From Nocardioides jensenii JCM 1364 = NBRC 14755 (GTDB lineage: Bacteria > Actinomycetota > Actinomycetes > Propionibacteriales > Nocardioidaceae), in NCBI RefSeq assembly GCF_001552535.1, contig NZ_BCRJ01000011.1, forward strand, positions 24,478 to 88,477: a stretch of 64,000 nucleotides of DNA, given 5' to 3'. Made by a program: the position numbers and the translations under genes. The notes beneath the pieces were generated by a model, which searched no databases, was not told the DNA's origin, and saw only the letters and a program-made list of their open reading frames with translations. Below are positions 42,221 through 51,510 of the stretch, piece after piece. The stretch's first letter is position 1, and each line of letters starts with the position of its first letter.

Positions 42221-45200
42221 TCACCGGGCGGGACCCGCGTGATCGGGGCCTGTTGGCGGCACGTCGTGGCATTGCCGGAGGGTGGTGGTGGTTGTAGCTG
42301 CGAGTCGCTGCTCGGCTGCCCGGCGCCGGGACTGAGGATCGGCCTTGGCTGTCTTGCGCTCTTCGGCGTTGATCTCATCGATGCGGGCCTGGGCGTAGGC
42401 CGAGCGGTTGCGGTCGCGCTCCATGCTCTCGGTGACGGTCTGGTGCTCGAGGATGCCGGGCGAGAGGTGAAGCTTGGCGCGGAGACGTTCGAAGGCTTCG
42501 AGCCAGCGCTCGGAGCCGCGGGATCCGAGGATGCGCGCGGCCTGGTGGATGAGCTTCTGGCGGACGTCGGTCTCGGACCAGTGGCCGGCGGTGCGCAGCA
42601 GGTGGTCGATCATCGCGTCTCCGAGCGGGGACCGGTTCTCGATGGCGGCGGTGATCGCGGCGGCGCCTTGGGTCTCGAACAGCTTGGCCGGGTCCAGGCC
42701 GTCGGGAAGTTCGAGGTGGGTGGGGTCGAGGTCGGCGGCGGTCAGGTGCCAGAAGGCCTTCTGCGCCGACTTCCAACCGGCGGGGTCGGAGTCGGTGGCC
42801 ACGGCGATGCGGTCGCGGCCGTTGACGAGGTCGATGCTGGCGCGCAGCAGCTTGATCTGGTTGATGGTGAGCGCGGTTCCCATCGGGGCGATGCCGACGG
42901 CGGCGCCGCCGCTGCCGAGGGTGATGGCCAGCGCGTCCATGGGGCCTTCGACGATGGCTGGGAGCGCGTCGTCGGCGAGGCGTTCGCGGGCTTCGGCGTA
43001 CCCGAAGAGCGCCTCGCCCTTGGTGAAGATGCTCGTGTTGCGGGTGTTGAGGTACTTCGGTCCGGCGAAGTCGTCGTCCGTCTTGGTGGGATTGCGGCGG
43101 CCGACAAAGCCGAGGATCGCCTCTCCTGCGGGGTCCTGGGGGTCGCGGATGGGCATGACCAGCCGGTCGCGGAAGAAGTCGCGGTAGTAGGTCGTGCCGT
43201 CGTTGCGTTCACGCCGAGTGACGAGGCTGGCCTGTTCGAGCTCGTCCAAGGTGGCGCCCTGGTCGGTGAGGTGGCGCATCAGGCTGCGGCCGCTGCCGGG
43301 CGCGTACCCGACTGAGTAGTTGGGGTGGTTGGCGAGGTCGGTCCCGAGCCGTTCGCGTAGGTAGTCCGGCGCCCAGGAGCGTGGGTAGCAGGACTCGTAG
43401 TAGGCCAGTGCGTGCTGGTTGAGCTCATGGATCCGCTCGGCCGGGATCTCGTTCGGGTCGGGGAAGGCGTTCTCGGCGGTGACCTCGACGGCCTGCTCCC
43501 ACGGCAGGGGCGTCGCGTATGAGTCCTCGACGTACGGGTAGTCGCCGGCCGCGATGGCGTCGTACGACGTCGGGTCGTGCTCGTCCGGTGGCGGTTCCTG
43601 GTCCTTCGGCTCGGTGGCGAGGGTGTCGTAGTCGTCCGGGGCGGGGGAGTGGGGGAGAGGGACGTCGGTGTTGTCGGGCTGGTCGCGGTAGAAGGCGGCC
43701 ATGAACTCGTCGGCGTCCTCGGGTGGCAGCAGGTCGAGGTCCGCGGGGACGTCGGCCTCGGGGTACGGCGCCTCGTCGTCACGGGGCGGCGGCGCTTCCG
43801 TCGGCTGGTCGGTGAGCATGGCGATGCGGAGTACGAGCGCGTCGGCGACCTCGACGCCGGTCAGGCTCCCGTCTTGGGGGACGCCGGCCAGTGCGCTGGA
43901 GAGGATCTCGGTCGGGGTCCAGCCGTGGTGCTCGCAGGCCTCGTCGACCCCCGCCACGAGCGCGGGCCAGGCGGGAGCCTTCTGCAGGTAGTCGGCCTTG
44001 GTGGTGCCGACGAGTTCGGCCAGCGCGGTGCGCCATGTGGGCTGCAGCAGGTTCGCGGAGTGCTCGTCGGCGCCGAGTGCAGCCGGCCCGAGGTGCGGAA
44101 CCATGCGCCACCACAGCGCGGCGGCCTGCTGCTCGTCGGGCAGCGGCCGTGCGGCCGCGGCGGTGTCCGTGTCGGTGTCCTGGTCGCCCGAGAGGGATGG
44201 ATCGGTGGCCAGTGCCTGCTTGATGTAGTCGGTCACGGGCAGCCCGGCGCGCTCGAGTCGGGCGAGTCGCTGGCAGAGTGGGGTGATCCACGGGTCGGCG
44301 CGGACGTTGTCGGGCAGCACCTGGTACCAGGTGCGCTGGGAGAAGGGGTAGCTCGGACGTGCCGAGCGGACGGCCCGGTTGAGCTTGGCCTGGTAGGCGC
44401 CGGGGGCGCCGATGGTGCGGTCGCCGGTGGGGCGCAGGTCGTTCTCGTCGGTCCCCGCAGCGGCTCGCCAGACTGCCAGGTCGGCCCGCAGGTCGGCGTC
44501 CTCGTCCTCGAGGAAGGGCTGTGCCCACACCGGTGCGGTGGCGCCGGTCCATCCCCGAGCCTGTTCGCGTACGGCGTCGATCTGTTCACGCACGAGCTGG
44601 TGGTAGGCGGCCGCGAACGGTCCCCAATCGTGGGCCTCGGCCAGCCGGGCTGGGATGCCGGGCAGCCAGGGCAGCGGCCCGTCGGTGGGCGCGGGAGCGT
44701 CCGGGTCGTGTGGCCGGGCCGCGGTGAGTTCGGCGACGAGGTCGTCGATGCGGCCGTCGAGCACGGCCGCGGGGTCGCGGGCGTCAGCAAGCGAACCGAC
44801 GCCCACGGCGGCAGTCAGCAGCTTCAGAGGGCTGTGCTCGTCCAGTGCAATGAGCGCGAGATGGGAGCGCAGCGTCGGCCACGCGGGGGCCTCGGTGAGC
44901 CCGGTGATTAGTGCTTCGGCGTGCGCGTCGATCTTTTCCATGCCGACCAGGCCGATGAGGTTCTCGGCGCCGGCAGTGACAGCGTCGTGGTAGCGGGCGG
45001 CCATGTCGCCAACCAGCTGGCGCGGGTTGGTCTGCTCACGCAGCGCGGTGGTCGCGGAGACCGGCGAACCGTCGCGGCGCAGCATCTCGGCGATCCGGTC
45101 GAGCGCTGTCGGCGGGATCAGTGCCTCGGGCCGGATCAGATTGTGCGGGTCGCCGTCGCTGGCAACGTTGAGATAGAGGTGGTTGGCGAACTTGCCGCGC

Positions 45201-48151
45201 GACAGCGCGACGTAGAGCAGGTTGCGGTCTTCGTCACCGGTGAGGACGACGTGGCAGGTGCCGGTGGTGATGCCCTGCGCGCCGTGGACAGTGGTGGCGT
45301 AGCCGAGCTGGACCGTCTTGGAGACGTAGTCGGCGGGCAGAGTGATGGTCTTGCCGAGTTGGTCGTGGACCACGCGCAGCGAGCCGTCGGCGTTGACGCA
45401 TCTGACGTGCCAGCGGTCGCCGTTCTTGACCCAGTTGGTGCGGCTGATGCGTAGGCGACGGTCGTTCTCGCGGGTGATGATCCGGTCACCTTCGGACACC
45501 TTCGTGCCGTCGGCCAGCGTCAGAACGCGCCCGATCTCCTTCTCGTCGAGGCCAGCGAGGCGGTCGTTGCGGGCCCGGGTGTTCAGCTCGGCGACGAGGT
45601 CGCGGGTGGGCGCGATCAGGACCGAGTCGGTGCCGTCGGCCCGGTCGGTGGCCCACGCGGCGTAGGCCTGGTCGGCACAGGCACCGAGGTCGCCAACATG
45701 GATGCGGCCCCGGTCGGCGTAGAACGCGATCGCCGACGGGTCGCCGTCGCGCAGCGCCAAGGTGGCGGCTGCTTCGGCGGGGTTGAGGCTGCCGTCACGG
45801 TTGCGGAAGCGGTGGACCTCGCTGAGAGTGACGGCGCCGACCTGGTGGGCGATGTTGCGAAGGACACCGCCGGCGGCGACCGAGGCGAGCTGTCGGTCGT
45901 CGCCGACGAGCCGCACCTGGCCGCCGCAAGAGGTGATGTAGTCGATCGCGGCCGCCAGATCGGTGGTCGCCGCCATGCCCGCCTCGTCGATCAGGACGAG
46001 GGTCTTGGGGTTGATCTCCATCCACGCCGGCGCCCCGCCGTGCTGATCCGGGTGCTGGGCGTGCCACACGAGCTTGGCCAGCGTGTCGGCGCGAACCTTC
46101 TTCCGACCCGGGCGCCACGGCCCGTTCAGGAGCCCCCTGGCCTTCGCCGCGGCACCCGCATCGCTGGCCTCGGGGTTGATCGAGGCGCCGAGTTCTTGCG
46201 CCGCGACCGCGGACGGAGCGAGGCCGATGACAGTGCCGCCGGAGTCCTGCCAGGCGCGGGTGAGGACGGCCATGGCGGTGGTCTTGCCGGTACCGGCGGG
46301 CGCGAGCGCGAGCTGGACGGCGCGGCCGCTGGTGGCCATCTCGCGGACCAGGGACTGCTGGGCGGCGTTGAGCTGGAGCTCGTTGGCGGCGGCTTCGGCA
46401 ATCGCGATGCCGACGCGCACCTCGCTGATGGTGCGACCGCCGGCGCGTCGGGCGGACTCGACGATGCGCCGTTCGGCGTCGATCACGGCCTGGGAGGTGT
46501 ACTGGCGGGCGCCGGCGAGGCTGTAGACGCTGACGATCTCCTCACCGTCGCCCCCGTGTTCGGTGCGCTGCAGGGGAGCGGGGATCGGCACGTCCTGCTC
46601 GGCCGCAGTGGTCGCGTGGGTGAGCGGGTCAGGGTCGTTAAAGGCGATCGAGTGCTCGGCGATCGCGGTGGCCACCACGCGGTCGACGGCGGTATCGAGG
46701 TCGGGCAGCCGGACGCCGTGGAAGCGGGCCTGCCGCTGTGCCTCGGCGCGCAGGTGCCAGACCTGCCAGGTCGCCCGGTCCTCGGCGACCCACTCGACGA
46801 CACGCTGCGCGGTCTCGGCGACCCATTCGTCGGTGACGTCCTGCGCGTCCGGGCGGTGGCCGAGACAGCCCTCGACCATGTCCCGGACGGCCTGCTCACC
46901 ACCGATGATCGCGGCGGCCTCGGCCAGCCACGCGGCCCGCTGGTCGGCCTCGGCGCGGGGTGCGTGCTTGGCCTGCCGGGTCTGGTCCCACGCCTTCTCC
47001 GCGAGGGTGACGGCCTCACCCTCGGTCGGCGGCCGACCGTGCTCGGTCTGGAAGGCGGCCGCCAGCTCGCGGCGGCGGGCCTCGATGGCACTGTGCCGCT
47101 TGGACCAGGTCTTGGCCAGCCGCTCGTCGACGCCGACGATCTCGCGCACGGGCCGCTTGTCGACGCCCTTGGCCAAACCGCTCCTGCGGTTCTCGAAACG
47201 AACCCCCAGCCGGGCGATCAGCTCGGACTCGATGAGGGTGTTGTACATCTCCGCAAGGGTGACGTTGGCCTTGTAGAGAACCCGTCCGTCGACCGCGAGC
47301 CAGCGGCCGGTCTCGTCCTGGACCTTGTTGCTGACCGCGACGTGGGTGTGAAGGTGCGGGTCGGAAGAGCGCGCGTCGCGGTGGGTGAACATGCCCGCGA
47401 TCAGCCCCTTCGCCTTGACCTGCTGGAGGCCGCCGCGGCCGCGGCGCGTGAACAACACCTCCTTCTCCAGCCACGACAGCGTGGCCTCGACAGCCGAGTG
47501 ATGGGCGGCCTCGATCTCCTTGGCAACGTCGCGATCGGCCAGCGCCCACAGCGTCGAGACGGACTTCACCGCGGCGAAGGTGAGGTCGTACCCAGCCACC
47601 GCGGTGGTCTGCTGACGGGTGGCCTTGGCCATGAAGGAGCCGCGCTCGCGGTCATCGATCGGGGCCCGACCGTGCTCACGGAGGAAGTGCTCGTTGCTCA
47701 GTTCGGTGCGGATCTTCGCCCGCACGTCGGCCGGCACCGGGGTCTTCCAGTGCTCGCCGTTCGCCAGGTTGTAGGCGACGTAGCGCTTCGCGGTCTCCTG
47801 GATGAACTCCGGCTGGTTGCCCAGGTACCGTGCGAACACGCGGCCGAGCTGGGAGGCTTTCTTGGCCTGCTCGACGCTCTTCTCTGCGTCCAGGGCGGCG
47901 TTCTCCAGCCGCTCCGCGTCCGGGTGGCGACCCTCGCCGAACAGGTTCCGCATGTGGGCCTCGGTGACCTGCGAGCCCACCTCGAGGTCGAGCGCACCGA
48001 GCCCCGCACCGAACCAACGGCCCGGCGACTCGCCCTTCTCGGCGTAGTAGTCGGCCAGCCCCGCATGGCCGCGGTCGGTCGCATCGTGCACGGCGACCTG
48101 GCGGGTCAGGTACGTGTACCCGTCGCCCGCGGTCAGCTTGTGCACACCCAT
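42221..48151 (-). CDS. MobF relaxase-helicase-primase fusion (TraA/TrwC-like)
   Basis: A 1976-residue protein starting at ATG 48151 (MGVHKLTAGDGYTYL); GTG 48154 is also possible. The relaxase domain covers residues 1-330, with the metal-binding HLHTHVAVS near 267. The RecD-like helicase part has Walker A APAGTGKTTAM near 620, Walker B LVLIDEAGMA near 724 and TVHGAQGITTG plus YVALSRG near 950-985. Near the C-terminus is a DnaG-type primase core: RDRLVMPIRDP, IVEGPMDALA (about 1735) and VATDSDPAG (about 1787), the TOPRIM motifs. It would nick oriT, unwind the strand and perhaps prime the complement in the recipient. The message is likely leaderless from promoter copy 5. The tail ends in a polythreonine stretch. 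Confidence 0.9.
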   Translation of the reverse strand: MGVHKLTAGDGYTYLTRQVAVHDATDRGHAGLADYYAEKGESPGRWFGAGLGALDLEVGSQVTEAHMRNLFGEGRHPDAERLENAALDAEKSVEQAKKASQLGRVFARYLGNQPEFIQETAKRYVAYNLANGEHWKTPVPADVRAKIRTELSNEHFLREHGRAPIDDRERGSFMAKATRQQTTAVAGYDLTFAAVKSVSTLWALADRDVAKEIEAAHHSAVEATLSWLEKEVLFTRRGRGGLQQVKAKGLIAGMFTHRDARSSDPHLHTHVAVSNKVQDETGRWLAVDGRVLYKANVTLAEMYNTLIESELIARLGVRFENRRSGLAKGVDKRPVREIVGVDERLAKTWSKRHSAIEARRRELAAAFQTEHGRPPTEGEAVTLAEKAWDQTRQAKHAPRAEADQRAAWLAEAAAIIGGEQAVRDMVEGCLGHRPDAQDVTDEWVAETAQRVVEWVAEDRATWQVWHLRAEAQRQARFHGVRLPDLDTAVDRVVATAIAEHSIAFNDPDPLTHATTAAEQDVPIPAPLQRTEHGGDGEEIVSVYSLAGARQYTSQAVIDAERRIVESARRAGGRTISEVRVGIAIAEAAANELQLNAAQQSLVREMATSGRAVQLALAPAGTGKTTAMAVLTRAWQDSGGTVIGLAPSAVAAQELGASINPEASDAGAAAKARGLLNGPWRPGRKKVRADTLAKLVWHAQHPDQHGGAPAWMEINPKTLVLIDEAGMAATTDLAAAIDYITSCGGQVRLVGDDRQLASVAAGGVLRNIAHQVGAVTLSEVHRFRNRDGSLNPAEAAATLALRDGDPSAIAFYADRGRIHVGDLGACADQAYAAWATDRADGTDSVLIAPTRDLVAELNTRARNDRLAGLDEKEIGRVLTLADGTKVSEGDRIITRENDRRLRISRTNWVKNGDRWHVRCVNADGSLRVVHDQLGKTITLPADYVSKTVQLGYATTVHGAQGITTGTCHVVLTGDEDRNLLYVALSRGKFANHLYLNVASDGDPHNLIRPEALIPPTALDRIAEMLRRDGSPVSATTALREQTNPRQLVGDMAARYHDAVTAGAENLIGLVGMEKIDAHAEALITGLTEAPAWPTLRSHLALIALDEHSPLKLLTAAVGVGSLADARDPAAVLDGRIDDLVAELTAARPHDPDAPAPTDGPLPWLPGIPARLAEAHDWGPFAAAYHQLVREQIDAVREQARGWTGATAPVWAQPFLEDEDADLRADLAVWRAAAGTDENDLRPTGDRTIGAPGAYQAKLNRAVRSARPSYPFSQRTWYQVLPDNVRADPWITPLCQRLARLERAGLPVTDYIKQALATDPSLSGDQDTDTDTAAAARPLPDEQQAAALWWRMVPHLGPAALGADEHSANLLQPTWRTALAELVGTTKADYLQKAPAWPALVAGVDEACEHHGWTPTEILSSALAGVPQDGSLTGVEVADALVLRIAMLTDQPTEAPPPRDDEAPYPEADVPADLDLLPPEDADEFMAAFYRDQPDNTDVPLPHSPAPDDYDTLATEPKDQEPPPDEHDPTSYDAIAAGDYPYVEDSYATPLPWEQAVEVTAENAFPDPNEIPAERIHELNQHALAYYESCYPRSWAPDYLRERLGTDLANHPNYSVGYAPGSGRSLMRHLTDQGATLDELEQASLVTRRERNDGTTYYRDFFRDRLVMPIRDPQDPAGEAILGFVGRRNPTKTDDDFAGPKYLNTRNTSIFTKGEALFGYAEARERLADDALPAIVEGPMDALAITLGSGGAAVGIAPMGTALTINQIKLLRASIDLVNGRDRIAVATDSDPAGWKSAQKAFWHLTAADLDPTHLELPDGLDPAKLFETQGAAAITAAIENRSPLGDAMIDHLLRTAGHWSETDVRQKLIHQAARILGSRGSERWLEAFERLRAKLHLSPGILEHQTVTESMERDRNRSAYAQARIDEINAEERKTAKADPQSRRRAAEQRLAATTTTTLRQCHDVPPTGPDHAGPAR

Positions 48152-48159
48152 CACGCCAT

Positions 48160-48192
48160 GGAGAAGCAACCACGGCGACCCGGTTTCGGACA
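48160..48192 (-). promoter_or_regulatory. Conserved promoter-like element, copy 5 (relaxase)
   Basis: Read on the minus strand: TGTCCGAAA (48192-48184), 13 bases, GTTGCTTCTCC (48170-48160), then the relaxase start GTG at 48154 (16 bases after the first G) or ATG at 48151. The spacing between halves is the same as in the five plus-strand copies. Confidence 0.75.
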
Positions 48193-48311
48193 CCTGCCCG
48201 GCACCAATTTCCGACAGTGCATGGGGTGCGAGGGATTTGGTGAGGTCGGGAAATGCGGAAAGTCGAGTGTGTGGGCTGGATTGTGGTGTTGGAAATTCGG
48301 TGAGGTCGAGG
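48193..48311. other. Intergenic repeats between divergent promoters, candidate oriT
   Basis: This 119-base stretch separates the relaxase promoter from the promoter of the MobC-like gene. It holds an imperfect inverted repeat (ATTTCCGAC at 48207 and GTCGGGAAAT at 48245) and two copies of GGTGAGGTCG (48239 and 48299), related to the GGTGAGCG array at 17.2 kb. It is locally less GC-rich. Place beside relaxase and accessory gene plus inverted repeats make it the best oriT candidate in the window; the nick site cannot be named. Confidence 0.45.
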
Positions 48312-48342
48312 TGTCCGATCTGGGTCGGTCGAGGTTGCTTCT
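48312..48342 (+). promoter_or_regulatory. Conserved promoter-like element, copy 6 (accessory gene)
   Basis: TGTCCGATC (48312-48320), 13 bases, GTTGCTTCT (48334-48342). A GTG lies 14 bases after the first G and opens an 11-codon frame (48348-48380) that could be a leaderless leader peptide. The next real gene begins at 48405 with its own ribosome site (AGGAAGAGG). Confidence 0.75.
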
Positions 48343-48404
48343 TGCTTGTGAAGGGGATCATGGCGGTTGCCGTGACGTGACGATCAAGGAAGAGGTGGTC
48401 CCCG

Positions 48405-48809
48405 ATGGGGAAGGCGGCACAGGCACAAGCGGGTCGGGACCGGGCGCGGGATGCCCGGCTGAAGGCGGCGCGGGAGCGCCGGCTGAAGTTGGACGCGGAC
48501 CAGCTGGTCCGAGAGCAGCGCATCGACGAGGCGTCGGTCGACGTCGAGGTCGCCTGGGAGGAGCGGGCGCGGGCTGAGCAGGCGGTCATTCACGCGGAGG
48601 TCGCGGCCGCGGCCGCGATCGAGCGGCTGCTGGCGGAGAAGGTCGCGATCAAGGACGTCGTGCAGCTCACCGGGCTGGACCAGGCGACGGTACGCCGTCT
48701 GCGTCAGGTCGAGACCGACACGGGAGACGACACCGGAGCCCACTCGGCCGACGGCACCGTCGAAGACACCGGCGACGCTGCCGAGGCCGCCGGCATCCAG
48801 GTGGCGTGA
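48405..48809 (+). CDS. Coiled-coil/HTH protein, possible relaxosome accessory factor
   Basis: A 134-residue protein. Residues 5-75 are charged, alanine-rich and probably coiled coil (ARLKAARERRLKLDADQLV). Residues 78-105 look like a helix-turn-helix: KVAIKDVVQLTGLDQATVRRLRQ. The tail is acidic. Its position divergent from the relaxase, across the candidate oriT, suits a MobC-like or ParG-like DNA-binding accessory protein. Function is inferred from position and the HTH. Confidence 0.65.
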   Translation: MGKAAQAQAGRDRARDARLKAARERRLKLDADQLVREQRIDEASVDVEVAWEERARAEQAVIHAEVAAAAAIERLLAEKVAIKDVVQLTGLDQATVRRLRQVETDTGDDTGAHSADGTVEDTGDAAEAAGIQVA

Positions 48810-49055
48810 TGACCGGCGGCTCGGAGGATCCTTCGAGGGCATCTCCGCGACAGACCTGCGGCGGATGCTGGTCGACGCGGCCCAGCAGGCGCGGCGTGAG
48901 CAGGCGGTCCTCTGACCGAGCTGCAGTGGCGCGGTGAACCGCTCGAGGAGCCGGCGGCGCCGGCGAGCGCGTCGGACCAGCCGAAGCCGTCCGCCGCTGC
49001 CAAGGAGCGGTTGACCGCCGCGCGGGAGCGATTCGTGGCCGCTCGACGGCGCTGA
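48809..49055 (+). CDS. Small frameshifted ORFs after the accessory gene
   Basis: ATG 48809 overlaps the previous gene's stop, but coding signal soon moves to another frame, GSFEGISATDLRRMLVDAAQQARREQAVL, ending at 48915. A second short frame, from about 48912 to 49055, has ELQWRGEPLEEPAAPASAS and KERLTAARERFVAARRR, but only a CTG to start it. These look like one or two small operon genes, the first with a frameshift near 48835. Family unknown. Confidence 0.4.
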
Positions 49056-49386
49056 GGCCGCCGGACATGCTCCCTGACCGGCCCAAGGAGCGGAACACGC
49101 CCTCGCCGGGCACTCGGCAGCCGCCCGGGATTCCCTCTTGAGCGGGCAGCCGGCGACGTCAGCACGAGCTGCTGAGATCCTGGTCAGGATGGCCACTGAC
49201 CTAGATCTAGATCCTCCTCGACCCGGCGCAGGTCGCCCAGTTGCGTGAGGGGGCTGCGCAGGCACACACCACCACGACCCGCACGGTGGAAGCGGATCGT
49301 CGACACCACGGTCGGCCTGGCGACCTTGTTAGACTGGCCGAGCCTCGCCGGGCAGATCGAGACCGCGCAGATCGGCGCTGCTGGTC
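49056..49386. other. No supported gene; possible right edge of the conjugative element
   Basis: About 330 bases in which I see no gene. A palindrome CTAGATCTAG is at about 49202-49211. To the right all genes are fragments or insertion sequences, so the conjugative element or its colinear core probably ends here. No attachment site or tRNA gene is recognised. Confidence 0.4.
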
Positions 49387-49887
49387 GTGCTGGCCGAGGA
49401 ACACCTTGTGGTTACGGGCAGCGGCTACGGGACGCTCATCGCGGCCATCGGCGTTGGCGCGGCTCTCGGCCCACTCGCACTGCTGCGGCTCATCCGGAAC
49501 CCGCGCCGACCAGTATTCGTGCTCGGTCCCTTCGCACTGCGCGGCGTCGTCGATCTGCTGATCGCGAGCGTGGCCGTGTTGCCGGTCGCGGTGGTGGCAT
49601 TGGTGCTCTACGGGGTCGGTACCTCCACCGGCGAGGTGACGTTCAACTCGATGCTCCAGGCCGAGACGCCCGAGCACAGCCGCAGCCGGATCTTCGCCAC
49701 GATGGGCGTCCTTTGGCAAGGCGGCAGGCTCGTCTCCCTCGGCGCCGGAGGACTGTTCGCCGACCTGTACGGCATCACTGCGGTGTGCTATCTCGGCGGC
49801 GAGCTGTCCTACAAGTGCCTCGTCGGCGTCAACCCGCATCAGATGGACGCCGACTCGCCGCTGTTCGGGAGCAAGGACTGGAGCTGA
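49387..49887 (+). pseudogene. Fragment of an MFS transporter
   Basis: A 166-codon frame with about four hydrophobic segments and the MFS-like sequence GYGTLIAAIGVGAALGPLALLRL and EVTFNSMLQAETPEHSRSRIFAT, which belong to the C-terminal half of a major facilitator permease. The N-terminal half is missing, and after GGLFADLYGITAVCYLGG the sequence departs from an MFS ending. It is a truncated, non-functional copy. Confidence 0.65.
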
Positions 49888-50299
49888 TGCCATCGGTGCG
49901 GCAAGCGGTGCGAGCGCCGATGGTGGACACCGCGATGGCGGCGGCGAGCCGGCGCCTCGGCGGCTTGCTCGCCGCGCTCCCCAAGAGGCGAACGGCCGGA
50001 TCGCGAGGGTTCTAGCCGAAGCACGTCCTTCTTCCGAACGGGTACATCGTCGAGCTGGTCCTACCTTCTCCGCCCTGGAGCGTGCGCCGGACTTCTCCAA
50101 CCGCGGTCCGCCCGTGCTGATCAGCGGATTCCGAACCCCCGATGCCCTGGCCGCGATCGACCGGTCCGACCTCGCGGGGTGCTCCGCGCCCGCAAGGTCC
50201 GCTATGCGCTACTCCCACAATGCTCGCGACCGCGCGCCCTGTCCGCGGCCGCCGCGGAAGGCGCCAGACTGCCGGGCCAGGCCGTGGCCGCCGACCTCA
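49888..50299. other. Gene debris
   Basis: No intact gene. A plus-strand stretch at 50100-50215 reads LISGFRTPDALAAIDRSDLAG and then RARKVRYALLPQ in a shifted frame, the look of a broken C-terminal part of a membrane-protein or transferase gene that I cannot name. Confidence 0.35.
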
Positions 50300-51060
50300 T
50301 CGCCCGGTTCGCTAGCTGCCGGACGCCGTCGGGCTTCGCCATGTCGATCGCGAGCCCGCGTTTGATGTGCGCCGGCTGGATCAGGGCGGCTTCCCGTCGA
50401 CGACGTCGAACCCGTTGTTCATCTCCGGCATCGCCCGGACCGCCTTGACCAGCGCAGAGCCGATCAGGTGCGTGAACGACACCTTGCCGCCACGCGCAGG
50501 GGCCAGGTGATTGTTGATCACCGTGCAGTTGTCGATGAGCAGCTTCACCGGCACCGACCGAACGCTGTGGCCGTCGGGACCGACAGGCTGGCGTCCATGT
50601 TCTGCGCGGCCCGTGCAGGGGCACCGCGGAGCACGGTCATCTCCGGCTCGTCCGTGGCCTCGGCCTGCTGCGCCGGCTCGGGCTTCTTGGGGTGTCGGGC
50701 CGGTGGTGGCACAGCCGATCGGCACCGGGGGCGGCCTCTTCCGAGGGGCCTTCGCGGGCGTCTGTTGCGCCCGTGGGCGCGCCGAGGCGGCACTTTTCAC
50801 CTGCGGCGTGGGGCCGGCTGCCTTCGCCTCGGTTCCACAGCCCCGCCGTCATGGAGTTCTTCTCGCCCTTCGCGGCCGGCGCCTTCTCGGCTGGCTTCGA
50901 CGCCTGCGGCTCGGGCTCCTGTCTCCGCGGCTCGGCGGCGCGGGTGGTGCCGGCGTTGGGGCTCACGGACTTATCGGAGCCCGTGCTCACCAGGCGTGTA
51001 GTTCTTGAAGAACTCCCACCACGCACGGTCCACGGTGTCGCGTGCGGTCACAGATCGCAG
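50300..51060 (-). pseudogene. Fragment of kgd/sucA (2-oxoglutarate decarboxylase N-terminal and E2-like part)
   Basis: On the minus strand, DTVDRAWWEFFKNYTPG (near 51040-50985) matches the start of actinobacterial Kgd. An alanine/lysine/proline-rich linker follows, then VPVKLLIDNCTVINNHLA, GGKVSFTHLIGSALVKAV, PEMNNGFDVVDGKP and, in another frame, IQPAHIKRGLAIDMAKPDG (to about 50310), all from the E2-like acyltransferase domain. Several frame changes and the missing decarboxylase part show it is dead. The chromosome must carry a working copy elsewhere. Confidence 0.75.
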
Positions 51061-51510
51061 TGCCCGATCGCGCAGGTCGCTCCTGGTGCGGGTTGCTTGA
51101 CCGGGAGCGGGTCCGTCCGCCAGGCCGCCGGATCCGGGTGACCGGCGCGTTCCCAGCGTTGGGCGTGCAGCACACACGGGCCACGCCGCGAGGAGCCGTA
51201 GCCGCAGCCGATGACCGCAGACCATGTTCGGACGCCCGCGTCGCCACCGCGGACCGGTGGAGGCGATGAAGCCCTCCAGGTCCGGACGTCCCGCCTGGAC
51301 CCAACGCTGAGGGTGGCCCTGACACATCTACTATCCGTGGGCGGACCGTTCACATTCACGGACCCGGCAGGTGCGGCCGCTGAAGATCGGGTCGTCGGCG
51401 TCGAAGACCAGGACGTCGTCGCGGAACTCGGCCCGGACGGTGGCCATCAGTTTCTCCAGCAGCCCGGCGGTTCCTGCCCGGGTCATCGTGGTCGGGAGCT
51501 GCGGATTCAC
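51048..51510 (-). pseudogene. Remnant of a Tn554-like tnpB recombinase gene
   Basis: From GTG 51510 the minus strand reads AGLLEKLMATVRAEFRDD and RVRECERSAHG, closely like the start of the intact recombinase at 60704, and then meets a stop. Further on, VIGCGYGSSRRGPCVLHAQR and ERAGHPDPAAW correspond to the cysteine-containing repeats of the same protein. Only the first 150 or so codons remain, with a deletion. Confidence 0.7.

Noticed and set aside
45698..48577. A plus-strand frame of 959 codons opposite the relaxase gene
   Set aside because: It is the antisense shadow of the relaxase in GC-rich DNA; it is glycine/valine/arginine-rich, shows no domain motifs, and the minus strand has clear relaxase motifs throughout.
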